From Bog-756 sp963812525 (GTDB lineage: Bacteria; Actinomycetota; Acidimicrobiia; Acidimicrobiales; RAAP-2), in NCBI GenBank assembly GCA_963812525.1, contig CAWEVL010000009.1, forward strand, positions 744,001 through 808,000: a DNA stretch of 64,000 nucleotides, given 5' to 3'. A model generated the notes under the pieces. The model had not been told where the DNA came from. It saw nothing but the letters and a program-made list of their open reading frames with translations, and ran no database searches. A program made the translations under genes and the position numbers. Below are positions 18,004 to 26,926 of this stretch, piece by piece. Numbering within the stretch: position 1 is the stretch's first letter; each line of letters begins with the position of its first letter.

Positions 18004-18947
18004 ACGGCTGTCGGCAGCGGGCCCGGCGACCGGGACGCGGGTCCGGTGGGTCTCGGAGGGGCGGCCACCCAGCGGAGGGCGGTGCTGAAGGCCCGGGCCG
18101 CAGGCCGCACGGCGAGGCGGTCGCCGGCCGGGACGGAGGCCAGATGCAGTTGGCGGCGGGCCCAGGGGGGCAGGACCCCCTGGGCCGCGAACACCAACAG
18201 CCCGTAGGTGGTGACCTCGTGCGGCCAGCGTCCGACGCCCCGCAGGACGAAGTTGCGGGCGGTCCTGGCCTCCCGGGTGAAGCGGAGCTCGGGTCGGACG
18301 GCGTCGAAGTAGGCATCGAGCTCGGCCACGGTTCTGGGCACGTCGACGGCGCCCAGCGCCAGGGCCACCCGGGCCATCTCGCAGACGTAGCGGTCCTGGT
18401 CCGGCGCAGACAGCGGCCGGGGGCCGTAGGCGAGGGTGGCGTTGATGAAGCTCCGCACCTCGGCGGCGTGGACCCAGGCGATCAGGGCGGGGTCGTCCGC
18501 CGAGTACGGGCGACCGTCCCGGGCCGTGCCCGCCACCCGCCGGTGCACACTGCGGACCCGGGCGATGGCCGCCGCCGCCTCGTCCTGCGACTGGAAGGTG
18601 GTGGTGCCGAGGAACGAGGCTGTGCGCTCGAGGCGTCCGAGGGGGTCCTGGCGGTAGTTGGAGAACTCGGCCACCCCGGCCATGGCCAGCGGGTGGAGCA
18701 TCTGGAACAGCAGCGCGGCCATGCCGCCGATGAGCATGGCGGGAAGGTCGGAGTGGATCTGGCGGGTGATGGAGCCAGGGGGGAAGTAGGCCTGGTCGGG
18801 GTCGTCGCACGGCGGTCGGACCTCGCCGGTGATCCCGAGCGAGTGCCGGACCCGGCGCCGCACCTGGCTCCGCACCCTCCGGAGCGACTCCGTCGTGACC
18901 AGCTCGCCGGTGGCCCGGGCTTCGTCGATGGGTGGGAGCCGGTACAC
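18000..18947 (-). CDS. MpaB/rubber-oxygenase-like (DUF2236) oxygenase
   Basis: About 315 residues of the ER-bound-oxygenase MpaB / latex-clearing-protein superfamily, heme-binding alpha-helical proteins that cleave or oxidise prenyl-type substrates. Characteristic parts: LHPLAMAGVAEFSNYRQDP, RLERTASFLGTTTF, RVRSVHRRVAGTARDGRPYS and ALIAWVHAAEVRSF with its conserved His. A TATCGT hexamer lies 8 nt before GTG 18947 on this strand, matching the leaderless pattern in this genome, so that start is preferred. The frame extends to an ATG at 19091, but the extension is of low complexity and overlaps the divergent promoter. No polyprenyl or antibiotic pathway is adjacent, so the substrate is unknown. 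Confidence 0.75.
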   Translation of the reverse strand: MYRLPPIDEARATGELVTTESLRRVRSQVRRRVRHSLGITGEVRPPCDDPDQAYFPPGSITRQIHSDLPAMLIGGMAALLFQMLHPLAMAGVAEFSNYRQDPLGRLERTASFLGTTTFQSQDEAAAAIARVRSVHRRVAGTARDGRPYSADDPALIAWVHAAEVRSFINATLAYGPRPLSAPDQDRYVCEMARVALALGAVDVPRTVAELDAYFDAVRPELRFTREARTARNFVLRGVGRWPHEVTTYGLLVFAAQGVLPPWARRQLHLASVPAGDRLAVRPAARAFSTALRWVAAPPRPTGPASRSPGPLPTAV

Positions 18948-19147
18948 GATTGGGGACGATACCGGCCCGGCGGGTGGCCCGCGCGGCACCCGGCCCGGCC
19001 GGCCGCCTGCATCCCCTGCGCCCCCCCGGCGAGTTTGCCGGAGGTGTCCGTCCTGGGCTACACCGGGCAGCCGGCCACGCTCGAGGCGCACGGGGACGAA
19101 CCCGACTGGCGGGAGCCCGGACGGTCCGGCGCCGAGGAAGGAGCCAC

Positions 19148-19531
19148 ATGGTACTGATCGCCCGATTCCAGGTAGACGGCGCAGAGCCGGTGTCGGTGGC
19201 CGGTGTCGACGGGGACTGGGTCCAGACCCTCCTGTTCTCCAAGACGTTCACGTCGGGGATCGTCGGGAAGGCGACCACCCTCTTCATGGCGGCGGGCAGC
19301 CAGGAGGGATCCCGCTCCTACGTGGCGACCGAGCGGGTGGAGGGGCGCACCGAGGACGGCCGGGCGGGTACCTTGACCATCCAGCACGGGGGGCTGGAAT
19401 CGGACCCGGGCTCGTGGTTCGGGCACATCGTTCCGATGGCCGGCACGGCCGACTTCGCCGGATGGTCCGGATCAGCCCGCATCGTCCATGATGCCGAGGG
19501 CGCCTACTTCGACATTCGGCTGGCCGACTGA
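19148..19531 (+). CDS. DUF3224-family beta-barrel protein
   Basis: A 127-residue protein whose strand pattern (SKTFTSGIVGKATTLFMAAG, GTLTIQHGGLESD, MAGTADFAGWSGSARIVHD) matches DUF3224, a small family with an allene-oxide-cyclase-like barrel fold common in actinomycetes and unproven in function. GAGGAAGGAGCC just before ATG 19148 is a strong ribosome site. It is the last gene with clear core-like base composition before the lower-GC accessory region begins. Confidence 0.7.
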   Translation: MVLIARFQVDGAEPVSVAGVDGDWVQTLLFSKTFTSGIVGKATTLFMAAGSQEGSRSYVATERVEGRTEDGRAGTLTIQHGGLESDPGSWFGHIVPMAGTADFAGWSGSARIVHDAEGAYFDIRLAD

Positions 19532-19751
19532 GCCGTCATCCGGACCCGGGTCCGCCGGGACCGGACGGTGCGGCGCGGCGCCCCGACCATCGGGGTCGGC
19601 TGGCGCTGGAGGAGAGCCGCGACCGGGCCGGTACCGGTGTCGTCGAGCCGCCGCCGTCACCCGACGCCTGAGCGTGTGCCTTCGATACCGGGTGGCTCCG
19701 GGCAGATTCGGTGTCGGAGGCAGGCGGGCCGGGAACCCAAGGGAGGGTCGG

Positions 19752-19856
19752 ATGCCGGCGAAGGTGACCCGGGGGCCCGATGGCTTTCGATGGCGCTGCA
19801 TGTCGGATCCGGACGGCAACGAGTTCGACGTCGACGTCCTGCCCGCCACCTCGTAG
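19752..19856 (+). pseudogene. VOC/glyoxalase-family C-terminal remnant
   Basis: A 34-codon frame ending in FRWRCMSDPDGNEFDVDVLP, which resembles the metal-site end of VOC (glyoxalase-like) proteins, where the acidic ligand follows DPDGNEF. The rest of the domain (about 100 residues) is not readable in any frame upstream, although a GGGAGG site happens to precede the ATG. I take it as a decayed fragment at the left border of the accessory region. Confidence 0.45.
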
Positions 19857-20201
19857 CCGTCTCCGGCCGGCACATGGTCGTCTCGCTTCTTGTGCTTCGT
19901 TCAATGGATGCTGCATCGACGATCAGCGTCCCCGTCAGGCTGCTGTCGGTACCCACCGTTCCGCCTCCGGCGATCACGTTGGCCCTCCCCGGTACCGGTG
20001 CAACGGGCTCCGGATTGACAGGAAGCGATCAGACGCCTTACCGGCAAGCTACCCGTACGCGGCAGACGTCGGTTCGAGACGGTTCCTCGAATGCAGGTGG
20101 TACCGCCGCGATACGGTCTCCGGACAACAGGGCGGCCAGGTTGCCTCGCTGCAGCACGATCTGCATTTCTCCAACGCTGACCGGCACCGTGGGTCATCGT
20201 C
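19857..20201. other. Intergenic stretch, nothing recognised
   Basis: About 345 bp of mixed composition without a convincing gene, repeat or RNA. It marks the start of visibly lower GC. Confidence 0.4.
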
Positions 20202-20396
20202 GTGGCGCAAGGGCACGGCGGCTTTGACGTCGAGGTTCTTGACCCCGAACTCAGCCTGCGGATAGGACTCGACGATCTCAAGTGGTGGTCCGAGCTGCTG
20301 GAGGCGGCTAGGGCCGACGGCCAGCTACCACCGGCGGTCTTTCGGATCCGGGCGGCGGCGGCGTCGATCAACGAAGTCGAAGAAGAGGCGGTCTAG
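20202..20396 (+). CDS. Small hypothetical protein
   Basis: A 64-residue frame beginning with GTG and rich in charged residues (GLDDLKWWSELLEAARADGQ, EVEEEAV tail). It reads like a short helical protein, but no family is recognised and no clear ribosome site is seen. The base composition is typical of the accessory region. It could be a remnant of a longer gene, as an in-frame stop lies only eight codons before the GTG. Confidence 0.35.
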   Translation: MAQGHGGFDVEVLDPELSLRIGLDDLKWWSELLEAARADGQLPPAVFRIRAAAASINEVEEEAV

Positions 20397-20580
20397 ACAA
20401 TGCCTCCTGGATGGGAGGGATCCGACTCTCAAACGGGCACTTCACAAGGCCGACCACCATTTCAGATTGGTAGAACCAAAGCCTTGATTCTGTCGATCTA
20501 GCGCGCATCATCCCTGGCGGAAGGCTTCCTGGATGCGAAGAAAGGGTTCGGCCGTACCTCACGGTAATTCCTGACGTTGC

Positions 20581-20793
20581 CTACTCTCGATGCTCACTCG
20601 TTTGGGCTGTGGCGGGCCAGTGAGCCGGGCACCAGAATTCCAGCTGATAGGACTCGTATCCACGGGCGGCGATGAGGGGCTTCCCAATCTGATCGCACCG
20701 TTCGAAGAGACCGCCAGGTCCAACTTCGATGTAGGAACACAGGCCGTCTGGAGTGTCAGAAAGATCCATTGATACGAAATATGATCTTGGCAT
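20581..20793 (-). CDS. Small hypothetical protein with three cysteines
   Basis: A 70-residue protein, PRSYFVSMDLSDTPDGLC at the N-terminus and QLEFWCPAHWPATA near the C-terminus, with Cys19, Cys33 and Cys55. AAGGAAG lies about 8 nt before the ATG, which supports real translation. No family is recognised. The non-repetitive, aromatic-rich composition differs from antisense shadows. Confidence 0.5.
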   Translation of the reverse strand: MPRSYFVSMDLSDTPDGLCSYIEVGPGGLFERCDQIGKPLIAARGYESYQLEFWCPAHWPATAQTSEHRE

Positions 20794-21236
20794 CAGCGCA
20801 CTTCCTTCGCCGACCCTCAGGTTACGCCTCCCCGTCGAGGGCCGCTATTAACAAGCAGACCAACTGCGCTTTCAGGCCCGTGAACGGCGGAGTTGACCCG
20901 GCACCAGTCGGGTCATGGGTGCCCCAGGCAGAGGGGCTTCCGGCGCCGTTACGCCAAGAAAAGGGCAGGCCCGGAGCTTGGCGGCGGATCCTCGCTCTAC
21001 GGGCCTGCTCTCACCATCCTATGGACCAGGTCGGTGCACCCAATCGGTCGGCGCCTCGTGGTCTCAACCTGACGGTGAGCCGGCCAAAGCCGCAGCCTGT
21101 CCATGGGCCATTCGACTCTTTGATCGAGACCACCCAGCCGTGCCTTTGAAGTGTGGCTCCGTTGCGGCGGCAGTTGGGGTCGGAAGAGGAGTCGTTGTAA
21201 CCTGCCACATGGGAGACGAGTGAAGAGGCGATTGCC
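20794..21236. other. Long intergenic stretch, nothing recognised
   Basis: About 440 bp with open but unconvincing frames. No RNA gene, repeat or attachment-like motif was found. It is consistent with decayed sequence in an island. Confidence 0.4.
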
Positions 21237-21611
21237 ATGAGGCGTAGGCCGGTGGTTTGGGTAGTGCTCGGAGCAGGTGGTCTGGTGGCGCTTGTCTCGC
21301 TACTCCGACGGCAAACGGCTCAGACGAGGAGGCACGCAATGAGTGAAACCAATGAGGGACCCATTACTCAGGACTCGCTGGAGGTGGTGGAGGTCGAGGC
21401 CGAAGGTGTCGACGAGGAGGGCAACCTGGTGATCGATGACCTAGTGGTCGCAGTGGACAGCGAGGGCAAGATCGTTGCCACCGACGAGACCGTGGCCGTC
21501 ATCACGTCTGAGGGCGACGCCGTAGTCGACGAGAAGCTCTCGGTGGTGGGTGATGACGGCGAGCTGCATGCAGTCGAGGAGGATATCTCGGTCTTAGAAG
21601 CCGACGAGTAA
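21237..21611 (+). CDS. Membrane-anchored acidic hypothetical protein
   Basis: A 124-residue protein. A basic start and a hydrophobic helix (VVWVVLGAGGLVALVSLL) precede a strongly acidic tail of repeated short beta-strand-like units: LEVVEVEAEGVDEEGNLVID, then VAVDSEGKIVA, VAVITSEGDAVVD, LSVVGDDGELHAV. The repeat period is about 15 residues (hydrophobic strand, then D/E-E-G turn). GAAGAGG before the ATG supports the start. No family is recognised. It could be a small surface or cation-binding protein, but that is a guess. Confidence 0.5.
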   Translation: MRRRPVVWVVLGAGGLVALVSLLRRQTAQTRRHAMSETNEGPITQDSLEVVEVEAEGVDEEGNLVIDDLVVAVDSEGKIVATDETVAVITSEGDAVVDEKLSVVGDDGELHAVEEDISVLEADE

Positions 21612-21967
21612 TCTTTTCGCACCTTTCCCTATAGGACCGAGAGTCGCCTCCCTAGTGGAGCGAGAGTCGCCGATCGGTCACCGGATCAGGAAGGTCGTCG
21701 AAGAAGCGGTCGAGGGCGTGCCCAAACGGAGGCTCGCCTGGCGAGGCCGAAAAAACAGCGTCATCGAGGAGTGCAGCTTCCTAAGTATCGACGGGACCGA
21801 AATACACTCTCCATGATACCGGCGAGTTAGTTGAAGATCCCGATTTCATGACGACCTGGAACGTCGACCCACCCAACCAGTGGTTGACAAGTGACCTGCC
21901 CCAGACCGCCGGGTGGGTGGGCATACCGACACGCTGGGGACGGTTACAAATCGGCAGCTCCAGAGCT
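21612..21967. other. Intergenic stretch with a short direct repeat
   Basis: About 355 bp. CGAGAGTCGCC occurs twice within 30 bp near 21640-21675. No convincing gene was found on either strand. Confidence 0.4.
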
Positions 21968-22792
21968 TCACTGAGCGGGCTTGGTCGCTTGCAGTGTGTA
22001 GGTAGTGGGCAGACGGGCAGGATCGCTGCGCAATCGATACTCACCGTTGCCGACGGCCTCCATCGCATCGTCGAGCGCATTCCACGGGACGGTGTCGTGC
22101 TCCTCGATCGCCGTCAGGCTCATTCCTGCGTCCATGACCGCGGTGATTACTTCGGCTATCCCATGGTTGAAATCGATGATGTCCGGAGATGCCAGTGGTT
22201 CCTCGTGCGGAATATAGCTCTGGTCCTCCGAGAATCGGACCCCCTCCGTCTCGAAGTAGGGGTACTCGATGACAAGCAGCCCATCGGGACGAGGGTCGCC
22301 TAATGACCAGAGAACCGGGTGACCCTCACGAATGAACAGCCGGCCGCCCGGCCGCAGAAGGGCTGCCACGACCTCGGCCCACCGACGCACGTCAGGGAGC
22401 CAGCAGAGTGCCCCGATTCCCGTGTATACGAGGTCGAACCGACTGGCTCCGAGGGCACTCACGGCGTCATAGACCTCACTTTCGACATAGTCGATCGACG
22501 CCCCACAGTCGCTTGCCAGGCGAGCCGCTGCATCCAACGCAGGCCGTGAGAAGTCGAGTCCGGTGACGCTGCGAGCTCCCAATCGGACCAGCGAGAGAGT
22601 GTCCGTCCCGATGTGGCACTGCAGATGCACCACGTCGAGATCGACAATGCTCCCCAGTCGGGGAAGGTCGAACTGCACCACGTGGGAAAGGTGCGCTGGG
22701 TCCGAGCGGAAGCTGTCGAGGTCGTACCCGACCACGTGATGCGGGACCCTGCTGTCCCAGTTCGCCCGGTTGACTTCGATATAGCCGCTCAT
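21968..22792 (-). CDS. Class I SAM-dependent methyltransferase (copy A)
   Basis: A 274-residue Rossmann-fold methyltransferase. Motif I is DVVHLQCHIGTDTLSLVRLG, followed by SVTGLDFSRPALDAAARLA, a motif-II-like FDLVYTGIGALCWLPDVRRW, and LLRPGGRLFIREGHPVLW. It is very close to copy B at 25470-26291, with mostly conservative changes throughout, and both lie on the minus strand. Alignment with copy B (MSTYIEVNRANWDSRV) favours the ATG at 22792 (MSGYIEV) over one 6 nt upstream. The nearest relatives I know are ubiE/COQ5-like methyltransferases of unknown substrate. The pair flanks an Imm35-like gene, decayed genes and a sulfotransferase. Confidence 0.85.
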   Translation of the reverse strand: MSGYIEVNRANWDSRVPHHVVGYDLDSFRSDPAHLSHVVQFDLPRLGSIVDLDVVHLQCHIGTDTLSLVRLGARSVTGLDFSRPALDAAARLASDCGASIDYVESEVYDAVSALGASRFDLVYTGIGALCWLPDVRRWAEVVAALLRPGGRLFIREGHPVLWSLGDPRPDGLLVIEYPYFETEGVRFSEDQSYIPHEEPLASPDIIDFNHGIAEVITAVMDAGMSLTAIEEHDTVPWNALDDAMEAVGNGEYRLRSDPARLPTTYTLQATKPAQ

Positions 22793-22921
22793 CGCCAAAT
22801 GATCTCATGCCAGGCGTGTAGGGCAACTGTCTCTTCATTTGGGCGCTCCCCAGGCCACCGGGTCGGGGGCGGTTAGTGACCATCCTTCACCGGCACTTCC
22901 GGCATCGTGTAAAAGGTGTCC

Positions 22922-23437
22922 ATGCCCTTGGATCGAGACGGCGCATCGAAGATTGCCCTGAGCCGGGGATTGGACCCGACTGCTGCGGTCGAGACCGAGC
23001 ACGGGTGGTTCTTCCCTCCGAGCCCGGGCGGGGAGATGACACTCGGAGTCAAGGGCGCCATTGTTGGCAAGTCCGACGGGGCGGTCCTTGATCTTGGATC
23101 TGGAACTTCCCTCGAGCGAGATATCCATTTCTATGACAAGGGATTCCGGTCCGAAACTTACGACCTCGTTATCCTCGAGGTCTTCGACCTGCCCGCTGCG
23201 GTGGCGCTCATGAGGGCCATCCGACCGATGCTGGTCGAGCCAACCTACGAATATGGAACCGTCTGGCGAATCCCTAAGGACCTCAGTGATGAGGAGATCT
23301 CCGATCGCCTCTCGGTCCTTCCCACCGTGTTCCCCGACATGCACCTCAATGGGGGCCGCTGCCTCGAATATCTCGAGCAGGCCGAGGAAAGGCATGTCTT
23401 CAACTACGTCGCGCTCCGTCGGTCCTCCGCGCCCTAG
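22922..23437 (+). CDS. YrhB/Imm35-like protein (possible immunity-type domain)
   Basis: A 171-residue protein. The N-terminal half (residues about 10-80) resembles the YrhB/Imm35 fold: TEHGWFFPPSPGGE, GVKGAIVGKSDGAVLDLG and a following SLERDIHFYDKG, the familiar strand-turn order of 'HGWVFFY... G..P.IVDR.DG.V...G...PLE..L..YE'. The C-terminal half is unrecognised (PTYEYGTVWRIPKDLSDEEI). Imm35 proteins are often found near toxins, but no toxin was identified here, so a defence role is only a hint. AAAGG lies 6 nt before the ATG; a GTG 6 nt upstream is an alternative. Confidence 0.5.
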   Translation: MPLDRDGASKIALSRGLDPTAAVETEHGWFFPPSPGGEMTLGVKGAIVGKSDGAVLDLGSGTSLERDIHFYDKGFRSETYDLVILEVFDLPAAVALMRAIRPMLVEPTYEYGTVWRIPKDLSDEEISDRLSVLPTVFPDMHLNGGRCLEYLEQAEERHVFNYVALRRSSAP

Positions 23438-23651
23438 TAACACCACAGTCCGATGCCGCCGGGTATGCGGCGCTCCAACTAGAACTCATCTGCGGTCCTG
23501 GGACTCAGACCGTTCGTCGGGAGCGGGTATCCCCGATGGCCGGTACCGGCCCATTGAGAGCCTGGTGCCATCAGTTGTATCGTGATGGTCCTAGTAGGAG
23601 GTGTTCCGATGGCAGAGAACGTGCATGAAGACGAGGCATCCTTTTAGCTCG

Positions 23652-23854
23652 ATGAGCAAGCGCCGTCGTGGCTACCCCAGCGAGACGAGGGTCAAGCGGG
23701 GCGATCGAATCGTCCACGGCAATAAGGAGTTCATTCGAGAAGTTGGGTCGTAACGACCTCTGCCCATGCGAGTCGGGACGCCGCTTTCAAGAAGTGCTGT
23801 CTGAGGAGCGGCCGCTTCGACGGGTCTCAGCGGAACTATTACCGACGAGACTGA
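23652..23854 (+). pseudogene. SEC-C metal-binding small protein, frameshifted
   Basis: Read across three frames, this locus gives one coherent small protein: MSKRRRGYPSETRVKRGDRI in the first frame, GRNDLCPCESGRR in the second and FKKCCLRSGRFDGSQRNYYRRD (split by me as FKKCCLRSGR plus FDGSQRNYYRRD) in the third. That is a SEC-C zinc motif (CxC...CC). Two one-base shifts, near 23740 and in the TTT at 23785-23787, break it. SEC-C motifs bind zinc and mediate protein or ribosome contacts. It is either decayed or mis-assembled. Confidence 0.6.
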
Positions 23855-24015
23855 AGTTTCGTGGCTATGCCCAAATGCCGTCCCGAGCTACCGCAGTTAT
23901 TCGCTCGGAAAGTACTCCAGACGATCTGCCACGGGGTCGTACTCCAGGACTGGGGCTTGCGGTGCCTCCTCATAGATGATTGCGGCCCTCTTCCCGACAG
24001 CTCTCCCTAGACCCA

Positions 24016-24340
24016 TTAGGAGTCCGAGCACCTCGGAGAGACCACCTCGTCGGTTACCTCACGAGGGTCAAAGGGGAGTTCAATCCGATCCACTAAGTAG
24101 AACCAGCAAAACACCTGAACTCCACCAACATCGGCGACCAACGGGGGCACATTCGGCTTTTGGCGGTGAGAACGATTCGACCGTGAAGCGATGCTGGTAG
24201 TGATCACGAAGGTACTGATATGCAAGATCCCAACCCCGGAGGTCGACACCACCGATCACAAGGTCTCGCAAGCCACCTGGGTTTTCACCGGCTTGTGGTC
24301 TGAACTCTTTGACCACATCAGCCCACCGCACATCGCCCAC
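24016..24340 (-). pseudogene. Small hypothetical gene with internal frameshift
   Basis: From a GTG at 24340 the frame gives VGDVRWADVVKEFRPQAGEN and LVIGGVDLRGWDLAYQYLRD, then loses sense. The neighbouring frame continues with VGGVQVFCWFYLVDRIELPF and DPREVTDEVV to a stop at 24016. The switch lies near 24150-24165, at an AAAA run. The composite looks like one protein of roughly 105 residues of unknown function. Flanking spacers (23855-24015 and 24341-24504) hold nothing recognisable. Confidence 0.4.
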
Positions 24341-24504
24341 AGACGAGCAAGATAGCTCCGTGACCGGGTCGGTACGGCCATCCGAGAGCTGTATCGATTT
24401 ACCGGGGTGTCCGGGTGCCCCTGATCGAGGGGTCGGGCTGCGCTTGTCGGACCGTGGCCAAACGACATTGCCTCGCGGGAGCGGTGCCGATCTAACCTTC
24501 AGTC

Positions 24505-25398
24505 GTGCCGGAGGCTCCGATCCGCTACACCTCACCGGACGAGGACAGTTCCCGTTGGGTGGACTTTCCGTTCCGTGAAGGGGACATCGTCATAAGTGCA
24601 CGGTCCAAGACCGGAACCACGTGGCTGCAGATGATCTGCGCCCTCTTGATCTTCCAGACCCCGGAGCTTCCCGACTCACTTTCCAGCATCTCGCCGTGGC
24701 TCGATTGGCTGGTCGCACCTCGTGATGGTGTCTTCGCTCAGCTCGCCCTTCAGGATCACCGCCGGTTCATCAAGACCCACACGCCGCTCGATGGACTACC
24801 CGTCGACGCTCGGGTGACCTACATCGTTGCCGGTCGTCATCCCCTGGACATGGCCGTCTCTCTCTACCACCAGGGTGGGAACTTCAACCGGGATCGCATA
24901 CGTGAGTTGGCTGGTCACGCCGACGTAGGGCCGATTGTCGACCACCGTTCACCGCTTCACCAATGGCTGCTCGGGTGGATCGAAGTGGATGTAGATCCCA
25001 AAGACTCACTTGACTCGCTCCCTGGCGTGTTGTGGCACCTCACCGACGCCTGGAATCGTCGACCTGTCCAGGATGTCCTCCTTGTCCACTATGACGATCT
25101 CGTCGGCGACCTCGATACGGAGATGCGTCGCATTGCCAGGCGGCTCGGCATCTCTGTGCCAGAGGAGACCTGGCCAGCCCTGGTCGAAGCAGCGACGTTC
25201 GCTCAGATGCGGGCGAGAGCGGCTTCGACTGCTCCCGACCCCTCCGGCATTTTGAAGGACCCGGAGGCGTTCTTCCGCCGTGGCCTTTCGGGAGCCGGTG
25301 CGGAGATGCTGAGCACAGTGGAGCTTGACCACTACTACCTCCGTGCCTCCAGTATGGCCCCACTGGGCGTCTTGGAATGGCTCCATCATGGGGCCTGA
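24505..25398 (+). CDS. PAPS-dependent sulfotransferase
   Basis: A 297-residue cytosolic-type sulfotransferase, which would move a sulfuryl group from PAPS to an alcohol or phenol. The 5'-phosphosulfate loop SKTGTTWLQ, the acceptor-region HRRFIKTHTPLDGLP and the 3'-phosphate segment AGRHPLDMAVSLYH are clear, and a YDDLVGDLDTEMRRIARRLG region follows. A GAGAEML stretch near the C-terminus stands in for the usual RKGxxGDW motif. TAACCT (24493-24498) lies 6 nt before the GTG, so the gene is probably leaderless. It lies between the two methyltransferase copies; a shared natural-product modification role is possible but unsupported otherwise. Confidence 0.85.
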   Translation: MPEAPIRYTSPDEDSSRWVDFPFREGDIVISARSKTGTTWLQMICALLIFQTPELPDSLSSISPWLDWLVAPRDGVFAQLALQDHRRFIKTHTPLDGLPVDARVTYIVAGRHPLDMAVSLYHQGGNFNRDRIRELAGHADVGPIVDHRSPLHQWLLGWIEVDVDPKDSLDSLPGVLWHLTDAWNRRPVQDVLLVHYDDLVGDLDTEMRRIARRLGISVPEETWPALVEAATFAQMRARAASTAPDPSGILKDPEAFFRRGLSGAGAEMLSTVELDHYYLRASSMAPLGVLEWLHHGA

Positions 25399-25469
25399 AA
25401 AGGGTGTCCGTGACCCCCGGGCAGGCGGGGCTCACATCGGAGCGTGTGGACAAGTCAAGATAGCAATGT

Positions 25470-26291
25470 TCAACTCTTCTTTGTCGCCTGAAGCGTGTAT
25501 GTGGTGGGCAAGCGAGCCGGATCCGTCCGCAGTCGATACTCTCCGCCACCAACGTCCTCCATCATGTCGTCAAGTGGACGGCCCGGAGCCGTGTCGTGCT
25601 CTTCGATTGCCTCCAGATCCATCCCCGCAGCCATAAGAGCGGTGATCACCTCAGCCAGCCCGTGGTTGAAGTGGATGATGTCCGGGGAGGCCAGGGGCTC
25701 ATCGTGGGCGACGTAGCTCTGTTCCTCTGAGAAATGGATGCCCTTCGTCTCGAAATAGGGGTGCTCGATGACGAGCAGCTGATCAGAGCGGGGGTCGCCC
25801 AGCGACCACAGAACGGGGTGATACTCGCGGATGAAGAGCCGACCACCCGGCCGCAGGAGAGCGGCGACCACTTCACCCCACCGTCGGATGTCGGGCAGCC
25901 AGCCCAGGGAGCCAATCCCTGTATAGACCAGGTCAAACCGTCCTGTACCGAGCGCGTCGACCGCGCCATAGAACTCGCTCTCCACGAAATCGATCTGCGC
26001 CCCGCAATCAGCCGCCAGGCGAGTGGCTGCATCCAGAGCGGGCCGAGAGAAGTCGAGGCCGGTCACGCTCTTCGCTCCCAGACGGAACAGCGAAAGCGTG
26101 TCCGTTCCGATGTGACATTGCAAATGCACCACATCGAGGTTGGCGACACTCCCGAGTCGAGGAAGGTCAAACGTCACGACGTGCGAAAGGTGGGTCGGAT
26201 CGATGCGGAATCTTTCAAGGTCGTAGGCAATGACGTGGTATTTGACCCTGCTGTCCCAGTTCGCTCGGTTGACTTCGATGTAGGTGCTCAT
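25470..26291 (-). CDS. Class I SAM-dependent methyltransferase (copy B)
   Basis: A 273-residue paralogue of copy A at 21968-22792, with the same motifs (DVVHLQCHIGTDTLSLFRLG, SVTGLDFSRPALDAATRLAA, FDLVYTGIGSLGWLPDIRRW, LLRPGGRLFIREYHPVLW) and the same shared C-terminal end (LPTTYTLQAT). The two differ by scattered substitutions, one notable case being EGHPVLW in A versus EYHPVLW in B. Same strand, about 3.5 kb apart: a segmental duplication or two acquisitions from one source. The start MSTYIEV is the only sensible ATG. The substrate is unknown. Confidence 0.87.
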   Translation of the reverse strand: MSTYIEVNRANWDSRVKYHVIAYDLERFRIDPTHLSHVVTFDLPRLGSVANLDVVHLQCHIGTDTLSLFRLGAKSVTGLDFSRPALDAATRLAADCGAQIDFVESEFYGAVDALGTGRFDLVYTGIGSLGWLPDIRRWGEVVAALLRPGGRLFIREYHPVLWSLGDPRSDQLLVIEHPYFETKGIHFSEEQSYVAHDEPLASPDIIHFNHGLAEVITALMAAGMDLEAIEEHDTAPGRPLDDMMEDVGGGEYRLRTDPARLPTTYTLQATKKS

Positions 26292-26410
26292 AGCGAAATC
26301 CCATCTCGGGTTTGCGGCACCTTATCTTCGCTCATAGTGCTCCTGATCGTTGGGTCGGTGGCCCCGTCCCTATCGCGGAATAATGATCTCCCACCTGTCA
26401 GCATGGGGAC

Positions 26411-26926
26411 GTGGAAGACCAAGGGTGGGCAGGTGTAGAGGCAAAGTCTTCTGGCGTGAGTCCACTATCGGAAGATCGGCAGCGGAACTTGCTGATCGCT
26501 GCTGGAATCGTCGTCGGGGTGGCCCTCTGCATTTGGGGCATTTGTCTCCTCATACCGGTGGTGACGGCGAGGCATGCAAGTGCCAAAGTCGAGCAGCAGA
26601 TGAACTGCGTCAACGGTGGCGACAGCGGCGTCACCTGCGACCTTCGCGTAGCCTTCTACGACGGCAGCCGTTACGTTCAAACTGTCGTGTCGGGGGCCAA
26701 TCCAGGGGAGATCTCTGTCCGCAACGGTCACAGGTGGCTGGAGGTCTACTTCCAACCGCAAGATCCCTATCATGCTCGCCAGCGCGTTGACGACGTCATC
26801 AACGACACGCTGTTGATGGTGGTGGGAATAGTCCTTGCTGTGATCGCGTTCGCGACGTGGATCAAACGGCGGGCAAGACGAGACCGGGATCAGCGGATAC
26901 CACGGACCCTACGGACGGCCGAATAG
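26411..26926 (+). CDS. Two-TM membrane protein with external domain
   Basis: A 171-residue protein. One helix (LLIAAGIVVGVALCIWGICL, about residues 27-46) leads to an extracytoplasmic domain with two Cys (MNCVNGGDSGVTCDLRVAFY) and a VSVRNGHRWLEVYF-type strand region, then a second helix (LLMVVGIVLAVIAFATWI) and a basic tail. The layout resembles DUF3592-type proteins; function unknown. The GTG at 26411 is weakly supported. The tail overlaps the end of the converging integrase fragment. Confidence 0.5.
   Translation: MEDQGWAGVEAKSSGVSPLSEDRQRNLLIAAGIVVGVALCIWGICLLIPVVTARHASAKVEQQMNCVNGGDSGVTCDLRVAFYDGSRYVQTVVSGANPGEISVRNGHRWLEVYFQPQDPYHARQRVDDVINDTLLMVVGIVLAVIAFATWIKRRARRDRDQRIPRTLRTAE

Noticed and set aside
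20769..21149. A 126-codon plus-strand frame
   Set aside because: Overlaps a better-supported small gene on the other strand at its start and shows no domain-like pattern or ribosome site.
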